From CAYMUL01 sp964393605 (GTDB lineage: Bacteria; Bacteroidota; Ignavibacteria; Ignavibacteriales; Ignavibacteriaceae): a DNA stretch of 64,000 nt. Positions 24,085-34,200 of the stretch are shown here, piece after piece; positions within the stretch are counted from its first letter, which is position 1, and the number at the start of each line of letters is the position of its first letter. The stretch lies in assembly GCA_964393605.1 (NCBI GenBank), contig CAYMUL010000002.1, forward strand, positions 152,946 through 216,945, in the 5' to 3' direction. The position numbers and the translations under genes are program-made. The notes under the pieces were generated by a model. The model was not told the DNA's origin and ran no database searches. It saw only the letters and a program-made list of their open reading frames with translations.

Positions 24085-24909
24085 CTACTTACGACGTTTA
24101 ATAATATATCTGTTAGATTCTTTTTTGTGTTTTCTTGTTTTCAATCCTTTGGCTTTTTGTCCCCAGGGAGAAACCGGATGACCTCCGCCTGAAGTTTTAC
24201 CTTCGCCTCCACCCATTGGGTGATCGACAGGATTCATAGCAACACCGCGAACATGAGGACGAAAACCTTTCCATCGTGTTCTGCCGGCTTTGCCGATACT
24301 AATATTTTCATGTTCCGAATTGCTAACAACACCGTAGGTTGCGTAGCAATCGGTTCTTACTAATCTCACTTCTCCGGAAGGCATTTTGAGTTGGGCAAAA
24401 TCTCCTTCGCGAGCAACGAGTTGTAATGAACAACCTGCTGATCTTCCGAGTTGTCCTCCTTTGCCCGGTTTCAATTCAACATTGTGAATAAAACTACCGA
24501 GCGGAATTTCTTTAAGCGGCATTGCATTGCCTGCTTTTATTTCTACTCCAGAACCTGATACAACATTATCGCCAACTTTCAAACCGTCCGGAGCGATGAT
24601 GTATCTTTTCTCGCCGTCGATATAGTAAAGCAGTGCAATTCTTGCAGTTCTGTTCGGATCATATTCGATTGAAAAAACTTTTGCGTTGATGTTTAATTTG
24701 TTTCTTTTGAAATCGATTAAACGATATTTGCGTTTATGTCCGCCTCCTCTAAAGCGAGTAGTAATTCTTCCGAGATTATTTCGTCCGCCGGATTTCTTTA
24801 ACGAAACCGTTAAAGATTTTTCGGGAGAAGATTTAGTAATTTCATCGAAAGAAGCAACGCTTCTGAATCTTGTTCCGGGAGTAACGGGTTTATATTTACG
24901 TAATGCCAT
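24085..24909 (-). CDS. rplB: 50S ribosomal protein L2
   Basis: The 274-residue protein has GRITTRFRGGGHKRKYRLID and the C-terminal block GVAMNPVDHPMGGGEGKT, which contains the conserved His near the peptidyl-transferase centre. Length and order (between rplW and rpsS) are standard for the S10 operon. Confidence 0.99.
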   Translation of the reverse strand: MALRKYKPVTPGTRFRSVASFDEITKSSPEKSLTVSLKKSGGRNNLGRITTRFRGGGHKRKYRLIDFKRNKLNINAKVFSIEYDPNRTARIALLYYIDGEKRYIIAPDGLKVGDNVVSGSGVEIKAGNAMPLKEIPLGSFIHNVELKPGKGGQLGRSAGCSLQLVAREGDFAQLKMPSGEVRLVRTDCYATYGVVSNSEHENISIGKAGRTRWKGFRPHVRGVAMNPVDHPMGGGEGKTSGGGHPVSPWGQKAKGLKTRKHKKESNRYIIKRRK

Positions 24910-24930
24910 TCTTATTTTCCGTCGCCTTCT

Positions 24931-25224
24931 CTATACCTGTTCAAATAAATCAATTGTTTCACCGGATTTAAGAGTAATAATTGCTTTTTTATAGTGCGGA
25001 GTTTTACCGGAAAATCTTCCGCTTTTTCTGAATTGGGTTTTAACTTTTCCTTCGTAGCGAATAGTATTAACATCAATAACGTTGACGTTAAATTTTTTAG
25101 CAATCGCATTTTTTATTTCAATCTTATTCGCATCGTATGCAACAATGAAGCCATATTTTTTCTGGTCGGCAGTCAGCGTTGTCATCTTTTCGGTGAATAA
25201 CGGTCTTATTAAAATTTCTTTCAT
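24931..25224 (-). CDS. rplW: 50S ribosomal protein L23
   Basis: The 97-residue protein begins with IRPLFTEKMTTL and contains NKIEIKNAIAKKFNVNVIDV. L23 at the tunnel exit is the trigger factor and SRP dock. Only one base separates it from rplD. Confidence 0.98.
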   Translation of the reverse strand: MKEILIRPLFTEKMTTLTADQKKYGFIVAYDANKIEIKNAIAKKFNVNVIDVNTIRYEGKVKTQFRKSGRFSGKTPHYKKAIITLKSGETIDLFEQV

Positions 25225-25225
25225 C

Positions 25226-25873
25226 TTAACTTGCTATAGCTTTCGTGTTAGAATTCATCTGATTCATTTTTTCAATCGCACTCTTTTGAATTAATAACAA
25301 TTGGTTATTAACAATATCATAAGTAGAAGCATTTGCGGCTTCGAGCACTTTTACTTTTGGAATATTTCTTCCCGATTTATAAACATTGTTTTGGTTTGAA
25401 GAAGTGAGGAGTAAAATTCTCTTCCCTTCGGCTTTCATTCCTTTAACGATGTTCATGAATTCTTTTGTTTTTGGTTGGTCAAAATTGAAATCCTCAACAA
25501 CTCTCAATTGTTCATCTTTAACTTTGTAAGAGAGCGCAGATTTCTTAGCCAAAGTTTTTACTTTTTGGTTTTGATCCTGTCTGTAATCTCTCGGTCGCGG
25601 TCCAAAAATAGTACCACCGCCAACCCAGAGTGGCGAGCGAGTTGTACCAGCTCTTGCACCACCGCGTCCTTTTTGACGCCATGGTTTTTTACCTCCGCCT
25701 CTAACTTCTCCTCTTTCCTTTGCTTTGTGTGTACCTTGTCGTTGGTTAGCTAAGTGCGCTTTAACCACAAGATAAATCACATGATCGTTCGGAGTAATAC
25801 CGAAGATATCATCCGACAATTCAATTTTTTCGCCGGAAAGTGTACCATCTATTTTATAAACATCTGTTAACAT
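25226..25873 (-). CDS. rplD: 50S ribosomal protein L4
   Basis: The 215-residue protein contains the tunnel loop RQGTHKAKERGEVRGGGKKP, then PWRQKGRGGARAGTTRSPLW and FGPRPRDYR. In E. coli L4 also represses the S10 operon; no S10 leader structure was resolved in the 69-base tuf-rpsJ gap here. A slightly longer C-terminus than usual is present. Confidence 0.98.
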   Translation of the reverse strand: MLTDVYKIDGTLSGEKIELSDDIFGITPNDHVIYLVVKAHLANQRQGTHKAKERGEVRGGGKKPWRQKGRGGARAGTTRSPLWVGGGTIFGPRPRDYRQDQNQKVKTLAKKSALSYKVKDEQLRVVEDFNFDQPKTKEFMNIVKGMKAEGKRILLLTSSNQNNVYKSGRNIPKVKVLEAANASTYDIVNNQLLLIQKSAIEKMNQMNSNTKAIAS

Positions 25874-25884
25874 TTCAATACCAA

Positions 25885-26514
25885 TTACTTCTTTAACAAT
25901 TCAACAATTGAATTAATTGAACCGGGAACCGCGCCCTTAACTAAAACAATATTTTTATCTTCAACAATTTTTACAATCTGGAGATTTCGCACGGTAACAT
26001 TTTCAAAGCCCATTCTTCCAGCCATTTTTTGTCCCTTGAAAACTCTTGATGGATAAGAAGATGCGCCAATGGAACCGGGAGCGCGTTCTCTATCACTTTG
26101 TCCGTGAGTAGCGTTTCCAACACCACCGAAGTTATGTCTTCTGATAACGCCCTGGAATCCTTTACCTTTGCTCTTACCTCGAACTTTAATCATCTCTCCT
26201 TCTTTGAAAAGAGAAGAAATTAGTAATTCATCTCCAACTTTAAAGGAAGAAGATTCATCAACCCTGAATTCTCTGGCAACAAGAGGAATTTCTAAGTTAT
26301 TTTTTTTGTAATAACCTAAAACCGGTTTAGAAACATTTTTTTCTTTCTTCGAACCGAAACCTAATTGCAATCCGGTATATCCATCTTTTTCATTCGTTTT
26401 AACGCGAAGAACTTTACAAGGACCGACTTGAATAATAGTAACCGGCACTTGATTTCCTTCGGCGTTATAAATCGAAGTCATTCCTAATTTTTTTCCTAAC
26501 AAACCTGACATCAT
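25885..26514 (-). CDS. rplC: 50S ribosomal protein L3
   Basis: The 209-residue protein has GLLGKKLGMTSIYNAEG, VRGKSKGKGFQGVIRRHNFG and PGSIGASSYPSRVFKGQKMA, the extended loop that reaches toward the peptidyl-transferase centre. This is normal bacterial L3. Confidence 0.99.
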   Translation of the reverse strand: MMSGLLGKKLGMTSIYNAEGNQVPVTIIQVGPCKVLRVKTNEKDGYTGLQLGFGSKKEKNVSKPVLGYYKKNNLEIPLVAREFRVDESSSFKVGDELLISSLFKEGEMIKVRGKSKGKGFQGVIRRHNFGGVGNATHGQSDRERAPGSIGASSYPSRVFKGQKMAGRMGFENVTVRNLQIVKIVEDKNIVLVKGAVPGSINSIVELLKK

Positions 26515-26524
26515 ATCTCCAATT

Positions 26525-26839
26525 TCAGAGTTTAATCTCTATATCTACTCCGGCAGGAATATCTAATTTACTTAACGAATCGACAGTCTTTGAACTTGAA
26601 TTATGAATATCAATAATTCTTTTGTGAGAACTAATTTGAAATTGTTCTCTCGATTTTTTATCGACATGAGGAGATCTTAAAACAGTATAAATAGATTTGC
26701 GAGTGGGCAAGGGAATAGGACCCGAAACCACCGCACCGGTGCTTCGCACTGTTTTAATGATCTTTTCGGTAGATTTATCTATCAAAATATGATCATACGA
26801 TTTCAACGTAATTCTAATCTTCTGATCAGCCAAGTTCAA
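26525..26839 (-). CDS. rpsJ: 30S ribosomal protein S10
   Basis: The 104-residue protein has KIRITLKSYDHILIDKSTEK and the loop GPIPLPTRKSIYTVLRSPHV. S10 also forms the NusE part of antitermination complexes. It is the first gene of the S10 operon and follows tuf by 69 bases. Confidence 0.99.
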   Translation of the reverse strand: MNLADQKIRITLKSYDHILIDKSTEKIIKTVRSTGAVVSGPIPLPTRKSIYTVLRSPHVDKKSREQFQISSHKRIIDIHNSSSKTVDSLSKLDIPAGVDIEIKL

Positions 26840-26908
26840 CGACTCCTTAATTTTACAAGAAAGAAGAAGGGAGATTTTCTCCCTACTTCAAACAATCACT
26901 TATCTAAC

Positions 26909-28114
26909 TTATTCATGAATTTTGGTTACAACACCAGCACCAACGGTTCTGCCTCCTTCGCGGATAGCGAAACGGAGACCTTCATCCATTGCAATAGGTG
27001 TAATCAAATCAATTTTTAATTTAACATTATCGCCGGGCATAACCATTTCTGTGCCTTCAGGTAATGTTGCTACTCCGGTTACGTCCGTTGTTCTAAAATA
27101 GAACTGTGGTCTATAACCGTTGAAGAACGGAGTATGTCTTCCGCCTTCTTCTTTTGAAAGGATGTAGACTTCACCTTCAAATTTTGTATGCGGGGTGATA
27201 GAACCGGTTTTTGCGAGAACCATTCCTCTCTCAATTTCGTTCTTATCAACACCTCTTAAAAGAATACCTGCATTATCTCCCGCCATTGCGCTATCAAGTT
27301 CTTTTCTGAACATTTCAATACCGGTAATAACAGTTTTCTTATGCAAGCCGAGACCGATGAGTTCAACTTCTTCACTAATTTTTACCTGACCTCTTTCAAC
27401 TCTTCCGGTTGCAACAGTACCGCGACCGGTAATAGAGAAAACGTCTTCGACAGGCATTAAGAATGGTTTATCAACATCTCTTTGCGGTACGGGAACATAA
27501 CTATCAACAGCATCCATTAATTCCCAAATGCAGCTATATCTCTCATCCGTAGTTGGAGCGTCACTTGCACCGGCTTCTAATGCTTTTAAAGCAGAACCTT
27601 TGATGATTGGTATGTCATCACCGGGAAATTCGTATTTACTGAGAAGTTCTCTTAATTCCATCTCTACCAAATCGATTAATTCGGAATCATCAACAGCATC
27701 AACTTTATTCATGAACACAACAATACGCGGAACACCTACTTGACGCGCAAGCAAAATGTGTTCTCTCGTTTGGGGCATTGGTCCGTCAGTAGCGGCAACT
27801 ACGAGGATAGCGCCATCCATTTGTGCGGCACCGGTGATCATGTTCTTAACATAATCGGCGTGACCGGGACAGTCCACGTGTGCATAGTGTCTGTTTGCGG
27901 TAGAATATTCTACGTGAGCAGTAGCAATTGTAATACCGCGCTCTCTTTCTTCAGGAGCGTTATCGATACTATCAAATGTTCTCACTGCCGATAATCCTTT
28001 TTTTGCAAGAGCCATCGTAATAGCGGCGGTCAATGTTGTTTTTCCATGATCTACGTGACCAATGGTACCGATGTTTACGTGCGGCTTACTGCGATCAAAT
28101 TTTTCTTTAGCCAT
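26909..28114 (-). CDS. tuf: Elongation factor Tu
   Basis: EF-Tu delivers aminoacyl-tRNA to the ribosome as a GTP complex. The 401-residue protein has GHVDHGKTT (P loop), DCPGHADYV, NKVD and SAL, and domain II with GRGTVATGRVERG. It lies downstream of fusA in the str operon. It is the only copy in the window; the position between tRNA-Thr and secE, where E. coli keeps tufB, is occupied here by rpmG and tRNA-Trp. Confidence 0.99.
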   Translation of the reverse strand: MAKEKFDRSKPHVNIGTIGHVDHGKTTLTAAITMALAKKGLSAVRTFDSIDNAPEERERGITIATAHVEYSTANRHYAHVDCPGHADYVKNMITGAAQMDGAILVVAATDGPMPQTREHILLARQVGVPRIVVFMNKVDAVDDSELIDLVEMELRELLSKYEFPGDDIPIIKGSALKALEAGASDAPTTDERYSCIWELMDAVDSYVPVPQRDVDKPFLMPVEDVFSITGRGTVATGRVERGQVKISEEVELIGLGLHKKTVITGIEMFRKELDSAMAGDNAGILLRGVDKNEIERGMVLAKTGSITPHTKFEGEVYILSKEEGGRHTPFFNGYRPQFYFRTTDVTGVATLPEGTEMVMPGDNVKLKIDLITPIAMDEGLRFAIREGGRTVGAGVVTKIHE

Positions 28115-28142
28115 GTTTTCTCCTATTGATTAAATTAATTTC

Positions 28143-30239
28143 TTATGCTGTTACTGTTTTTTTACCAAGTGATTTTTCCGAAATCTCTTCAGCAATCGAT
28201 TTCGGTACTTCTGAATAATGTGAAAATTGCATTGTATAAATTGCACGACCTTGCGTCATTGACCGCAATATCGTTGCATAACCGAACATCTCCGAAAGAG
28301 GAACTTGCGCTTTGATAACCTGTGCATCTTTTCTCGCATTGAATCCTTCAATTCTTCCTCTTCGTGAATTTAAGTCACCCATTACATCTCCAAGATATTC
28401 TTCGGGGGTAACAACTTCTACTTCCATGACCGGTTCGAGAAGAATTGGTTTTGCTTTTCTCGCACCGTCTTTGAACGCGATTGATCCGGCAACTTTGAAT
28501 GAAAGTTCATCTGAATCGACATCATGATAAGAACCATCAAAAACTTTTACTTTTACATCAACTACAGGATAGCCGGCGATTACGCCATTTCTCATAGCTT
28601 CTTGTACACCGGAAGAAACTGCAGGGATGTATTCGCGCGGAATTACACCACCAACTATTCCGTTAATAAATTCATAACCTTTGCCCGGTTCGTTCGGTTC
28701 CATATGTAGCCAAACGTGTCCGTACTTTCCTCTTCCACCGGATTGTTTAATAAATTTACCTTCGATATCGACTGCTTGAGTGATGGACTCTCGATAAGCA
28801 ACTTGCGGTTTACCGACGTTGGCTTCAACTTTAAATTCACGTTTCATTCTATCAACAAGAATTTCCAGATGCAACTCGCCCATTCCACTGATTAATGTTT
28901 GTCCGGTTTCATCATCAACTTTGACTTTGAAAGTCGGATCTTCGTCGGATAATCTTGCGAGTGAATCGGAGAGTTTATCCTGATCGGCTTTAGTTTTCGG
29001 TTCAATCGCAATCTGAATAACCGGTTCAGGGAATACCATTTTCTCCATAACAACCGGATCGTCTTCTGCGCAAAGCGTATCACCGGTTTTTGTAAATTTC
29101 AAACCGACGGCGGCGGCAATGTCTCCTGCTCGCACGAGATCAATTTCCTCTCGATGATTTGCGTGCATTTGAAGAAGTCTTGAGATTCTTTCTTTTTTTC
29201 CGCTAACCGAATTATAGATGTATGAACCGGAATTCAATGAACCTGTATAAACTCTGAAAAATGTCAATTTACCAACATAAGGATCATTCATTATTTTGAA
29301 AGCGAGCGCAGTGAATTTTTCGTTTTCACTAATTTTCCTCGTAACCTTATCGTTGATACCGATATGGTGCGCTTCAATCGATTCAAGATCGATAGGAGAT
29401 GGCAGAAAATCGATTACACAATCTAATAATTTTTGAACGCCTTTATTTTTGAAAGAAGAACCGCAGAGAACCGGAATAATTTTGGATTCGATAGTCGCAG
29501 TTCTTAATACTTTACTAATTTCAGCTTGCGAAATTTCTTTACCTTCAAGATATTTTTCGAGTAATGTATCATCAACATCCGAAACGGCTTCTAACATTTC
29601 TGTTCTATATTTCGTTGCCAACGGCATCAAATCATGTGGTATTTCGATTTCATCATAAGTGCTTCCGAGCGTATCTTCATGATACATCCGCGCTTTGAAT
29701 GCAATTAAGTCAACCACTCCGGCAAAGATATCGCCTTCACCTATTGGAAGCGTGATAGGAATTGCATTTGCACCGAGACGTTCGCGAATCATTGTTACGG
29801 CATTATAAAAATCTGCACCGATACGATCCATTTTGTTTATGAATGCAATTCGCGGTACGCCGTATTTATCTGCTTGACGCCAAACAGTTTCTGATTGAGG
29901 TTCAACTCCTCCAACAGCACAAAATAGTGCAATAGCTCCATCTAAAACGCGGAGTGATCTTTCAACTTCAACGGTGAAATCCACATGTCCGGGAGTATCG
30001 ATAATGTTGATTTGGTGATCTTTCCAAAAACATGTAGTAGCGGCACTTGTGATAGTAATTCCGCGTTCTTTTTCCTGTTCCATCCAATCCATAGTAGCCG
30101 CGCCATCATGCACTTCACCAATTCGATGTAATTTACCTGTATAATATAAAATTCTTTCAGTCGTAGTAGTTTTACCGGCATCTATGTGAGCCATGATGCC
30201 AATATTTCTAACTTTACTTAATGATGTTTTACCTGACAT
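28143..30239 (-). CDS. fusA: Elongation factor G
   Basis: The 698-residue GTPase drives translocation. The G motifs are MAHIDAGKTTTTERILYYTG, DTPGHVDFTVEVERSLR and NKMDRIGADF, and all five EF-G domains are present. It lies in the str operon order rpsL-rpsG-fusA-tuf. The length is normal for the canonical ribosomal EF-G rather than a paralog. Confidence 0.99.
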   Translation of the reverse strand: MSGKTSLSKVRNIGIMAHIDAGKTTTTERILYYTGKLHRIGEVHDGAATMDWMEQEKERGITITSAATTCFWKDHQINIIDTPGHVDFTVEVERSLRVLDGAIALFCAVGGVEPQSETVWRQADKYGVPRIAFINKMDRIGADFYNAVTMIRERLGANAIPITLPIGEGDIFAGVVDLIAFKARMYHEDTLGSTYDEIEIPHDLMPLATKYRTEMLEAVSDVDDTLLEKYLEGKEISQAEISKVLRTATIESKIIPVLCGSSFKNKGVQKLLDCVIDFLPSPIDLESIEAHHIGINDKVTRKISENEKFTALAFKIMNDPYVGKLTFFRVYTGSLNSGSYIYNSVSGKKERISRLLQMHANHREEIDLVRAGDIAAAVGLKFTKTGDTLCAEDDPVVMEKMVFPEPVIQIAIEPKTKADQDKLSDSLARLSDEDPTFKVKVDDETGQTLISGMGELHLEILVDRMKREFKVEANVGKPQVAYRESITQAVDIEGKFIKQSGGRGKYGHVWLHMEPNEPGKGYEFINGIVGGVIPREYIPAVSSGVQEAMRNGVIAGYPVVDVKVKVFDGSYHDVDSDELSFKVAGSIAFKDGARKAKPILLEPVMEVEVVTPEEYLGDVMGDLNSRRGRIEGFNARKDAQVIKAQVPLSEMFGYATILRSMTQGRAIYTMQFSHYSEVPKSIAEEISEKSLGKKTVTA

Positions 30240-30263
30240 TTACCTAAATTATTCCTATCTCAA

Positions 30264-30731
30264 TTACCATTTGAAATGAGCAAAAGCTTTGTTCGCTTCC
30301 GCCATTCTATGGACATCTTCTTTCTTTTTTACAGCGTTACCTTCATTATTAGAAGCCGCAAGGATTTCAGCGGCAAGTTTTGCAGCCATGGATTTTTCAC
30401 CTCTTTCGCGAGAATAAGATTTTAACCATCTCATTCCCAACGAGAGTCGTCTTTCGGGACGAACTTCCATCGGCACTTGATAAGTAGCACCACCAACTCT
30501 TCTGCTTCTAACTTCAATTAGAGGTTGCACATTGGCAAGTGCTTTTTTAAAAATTTCGATACCCGGTTTACCGCTTTTCTCTTCAATCATTTCAAACGAC
30601 TTATATAAAAGATTTCTCGCCGTTGAACGTCTCCCTTGATACATCAAGGAATTGATAAACTTCGTAACAACAACTTCACCGTATTTCGGATCGGGTGTAA
30701 TATATTTTTTTTCTGCTCTTTTCTTTCTCAT
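30264..30731 (-). CDS. rpsG: 30S ribosomal protein S7
   Basis: The 155-residue protein has KFINSLMYQGRRSTAR, GGATYQVPMEVRPERR and HRMAEANKAFAHFKW at its end. S7 binds the 3' domain of 16S rRNA and the E site. It lies 6 bases after rpsL. Confidence 0.99.
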   Translation of the reverse strand: MRKKRAEKKYITPDPKYGEVVVTKFINSLMYQGRRSTARNLLYKSFEMIEEKSGKPGIEIFKKALANVQPLIEVRSRRVGGATYQVPMEVRPERRLSLGMRWLKSYSRERGEKSMAAKLAAEILAASNNEGNAVKKKEDVHRMAEANKAFAHFKW

Positions 30732-30737
30732 AAAATC

Positions 30738-31115
30738 TTATTTCGCTTTTGGTTTCTTTGCGCCGTATTTAGATCTTCCTTGTCTTCTATCCTCAACACC
30801 GCCGGTATCAAAAGTACCTCTGACGATGTGATAACGAACTCCCGGCAAATCCTTAACTCTTCCTCCTCTGATAAGAACGATCGAATGTTCTTGCAAATTG
30901 TGACCTTCTCCAGGTATGTAAGCAGTAACTTCAATTCCGTTGGTTAATCTAACGCGCGCAACTTTTCTCAGGGCTGAATTAGGTTTCTTCGGAGTAGTAG
31001 TGTAGACACGTGTGCATACACCTCGCTTCTGAGGGCAAGCCTGCAGCGCCGGTGCTTTATTCTTACTTAATATGCGTGTTCTACCTTTACGTACTAATTG
31101 ATTTATCGTTGGCAA
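30738..31115 (-). CDS. rpsL: 30S ribosomal protein S12
   Basis: The 125-residue protein has TPKKPNSALRKVARV and RGGRVKDLPGVRYHIVRG. Both lysines whose mutation gives streptomycin resistance (equivalent to E. coli K42 and K87) are present, so this is the sensitive-type sequence. It is first in the str operon, 94 bases after rpoC and behind a good promoter. Confidence 0.99.
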   Translation of the reverse strand: MPTINQLVRKGRTRILSKNKAPALQACPQKRGVCTRVYTTTPKKPNSALRKVARVRLTNGIEVTAYIPGEGHNLQEHSIVLIRGGRVKDLPGVRYHIVRGTFDTGGVEDRRQGRSKYGAKKPKAK

Positions 31116-31160
31116 AAAATTCTCCTAAATACCTAAAAAATTCAAAAAATTCAGACTTCA

Positions 31161-31189
31161 AATATATGTATAGTCCTTATTCCAGTCAA
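31161..31189 (-). promoter_or_regulatory. Probable promoter of the str operon
   Basis: On the minus strand TTGACT (31189-31184) and TATATT (31166-31161) are exactly 17 bases apart, about 46 bases before the rpsL ATG, in the rpoC-rpsL gap. It is close to consensus on both elements. Activity is inferred from sequence only. Confidence 0.6.
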
Positions 31190-31209
31190 GAAATATGAAA
31201 TTAATAATT

Positions 31210-34200
31210 TCAATTTTGTTCTTCAGTTGCAGGAACTTCTTCCTTTATTTCAACGGGAACAACTTCACTCTCCGGTTGTTCGAGCAAAATTTTTCGATAT
31301 TTGCGCAAACCGGTACCGGCAGGGATTAATCTTCCCATTACAACATTTTCTTTGAGACCGCGCAGTGAATCAACTTTTGCGGCAATTGCAGCATTCGTCA
31401 GTACTTTAGTTGTCTCCTGGAATGATGCGGCAGAGATGAAACTTTCAGTTGATAACGCGGCTTGCGTAATTCCCAAAAGAATATTTTCGAAAGTAGCCGG
31501 TTCAGCGTTTCTAACTTCAACTTCAGATTTACTTTTTCTCTTAAGTTCCGCGTTAATTTCACGAGCTTTTGTCTTTGAAATTAAACTTCCTTCTTTAAAG
31601 CGGGAGTCACCTCTTGATACAACTATATCGGAGTTGATAATTTTCTGATTTTCGATAAAGAATTCATATTTATCAACAACATCTTCTTCGAGGAAGCGCG
31701 TATCTCCTGGATTTACAACTTTAATTTTCTGCAACATTTGTCGAACAATTGTTTCGATGTGCTTATCATTAATTTTAACACCCTGCAATCTATAGACATC
31801 CTGAATTTCATTTACAAGATATTCCTGAACTGCATTCGTACCTTTAATTGCTAATATATCATGAGGATTAATTGGTCCGTCCGTAATTTTTTCTCCGGCA
31901 GGGATTTCATCATTATCCTGCACAAGGATATGTTTCGTCAATGGAACATTATACTTTTTCTCTTCAGAGCCATCAATAGCGGTAACTGAAATTTCTCTGT
32001 AACCTTTTTTCCTTGCACCGAATTTTACGATACCTTCGATCTCTGAAACTATTGCAGGATCTTGAGGACTGCGTGCTTCGAACAATTCTGTTACACGTGG
32101 AAGACCTCCGGTAATATCGCGCGACTTAGAATTCTGTTTGGAAATCTTTGCAAGTACTGTACCTGCGGAAATGGTTTCTCCTTCTTCAACAGCCAAAAAT
32201 GCTTTTGACGGTATGTTGAAAGATTTTGAATTCCCTTCGCTATCAGTTACAACAATGTTCGGACTTAAGGATTTATCCTTCGCTTCAATTACAATTTTTT
32301 GAACGTGTCCGGTTTGTTCATCAGTGATTTGCTGGAATGTAACATTATCAATCAAATCGGAAAATGAAACTGTTCCGGTCGTATCTGAAAGAATTAACGC
32401 ATTGTACGGATCGTGATTATAAAGTGGTTGACGTTTTGTAATCTTTTGTTTGTCTTTGACCATGAGTTCTGCGCCGTATGGTACATCAAACTTTTTAACG
32501 ACTACATCATTATCGTTAACAATTTCTATAATTCCACGTCTTCCGGTAACAACTTTTACCGCTCCGGTGAAATCCTGCCGATTTACAAATGTAATACGGT
32601 TGAATCGGACAACACCATCAACGTTTGAATCAACTTGAGATTGGCTCGCAATACGAGAAGATGTACCTCCTAAGTGGAATGTACGGAGTGTTAATTGTGT
32701 GCCAGGTTCACCGATAGATTGTGCGGCGATAACACCAACAGCTTCACCAATTTCAACAATCTTTCCGTTTGTCAAGTTTCTTCCATAACATTTTATACAA
32801 ACTCCATGCTTACTTTCACAAGTAAGAACGGTTCGAATATAAACGCTTTCGATACCGGCATCTTCAATTTTTCTGGCAATGTCTTCATCGATAAGATTAC
32901 CTGCCTCAAGTATCAATTCATCTGTTTTCGGGTTGAAGACATCTTCTTGAGTAACACGTCCTGTTATTCTTTCAGAGAGTGGTTCCCTTTCTTCTTCAAC
33001 ATCTTTTAAAGCAGTGATATTAATACCGAGAATTGTTCCGCAATCTTCTTCGCTGATAATTACATCTTGAGCAACGTCAACTAATCGGCGCGTGAGATAA
33101 CCTGCATCAGCAGTTTTTAATGCTGTATCAGCGAGACCTTTTCTTGCACCGTGCGTTGAAATAAAGTATTCAAGAACCGTCAATCCTTCTTTGAAATTTG
33201 CAACGATTGGGTTTTCAATAATTTCACCGGCTTGACCGGAGAGAGTTTTTTGAGGTTTCATCATCAAACCTCTCATTCCGGCTAACTGGCGCACTTGTTC
33301 TTGTGAACCTCTCGCACCGGAGTCAACCATCATGTGAACTGAATTGAATCCGTAATCGGCAGTTTTCAATTTATCCATTAAAACTTTTGCGACGTCGTTT
33401 GTTGTGTGAGTCCAAACGTCAATAATTTTATTATATCTTTCAGTATCGGTAATAACGCCGTTCTCGTGTTCGTTGAGGATTTGATCTACTTTTTTATTCG
33501 CAGAGCCGATGAGAACTTCTTTCTCATTCGGAATAACAAGATCGCTAAAAGAGATTGATAAACCTCCCGCAGTAGCATATCTGAAGCCAATATTTTTAAG
33601 GTCATCAAGGAATTTTGCGGCAACTTTATTTCCGAGTTTCACATACATTTTGCCTATGAAACTTCCGAAAGTTTTCTTCACCAACAATTGGTTGAAGTAT
33701 CCCATTTCTTTAGGAACGATTTGATTGAAGAGAACTCTTCCCGTTGTTGTTTCAATTAATTTTCCAGCGATTCTAACTTTGATAACCGCATGCAAACCAA
33801 TCACACGTTCGTTGTAGGCAATAATAACTTCTTCGGAAGAACTGAAAATCATTCCTTCGCCAACGTCGCCATCTCTTTTCTTTGTTAGGTAATAGCACCC
33901 CAAAATTATATCCTGAGTAGGAACAACAATCGGGCTTCCGTTTTGTGGTGAAAGAATATTATGACTGCTCAACATCAACAACTGAGCTTCAAGTTGTGCT
34001 TCATGCGAAAGAGGAACATGCACAGCCATCTGGTCGCCGTCGAAGTCTGCATTAAATGCAGTACAAACCATCGGGTGAAGCCTGATTGCTTTTTCGTCAA
34101 TCAGTTTTGGTTGGAATGCCTGAATGCCGAGTCTGTGCAATGTTGGCGCGCGGTTCAGCATGACAGGATGTCCTGAAATAATTTTTTCTAAAATTTCCCA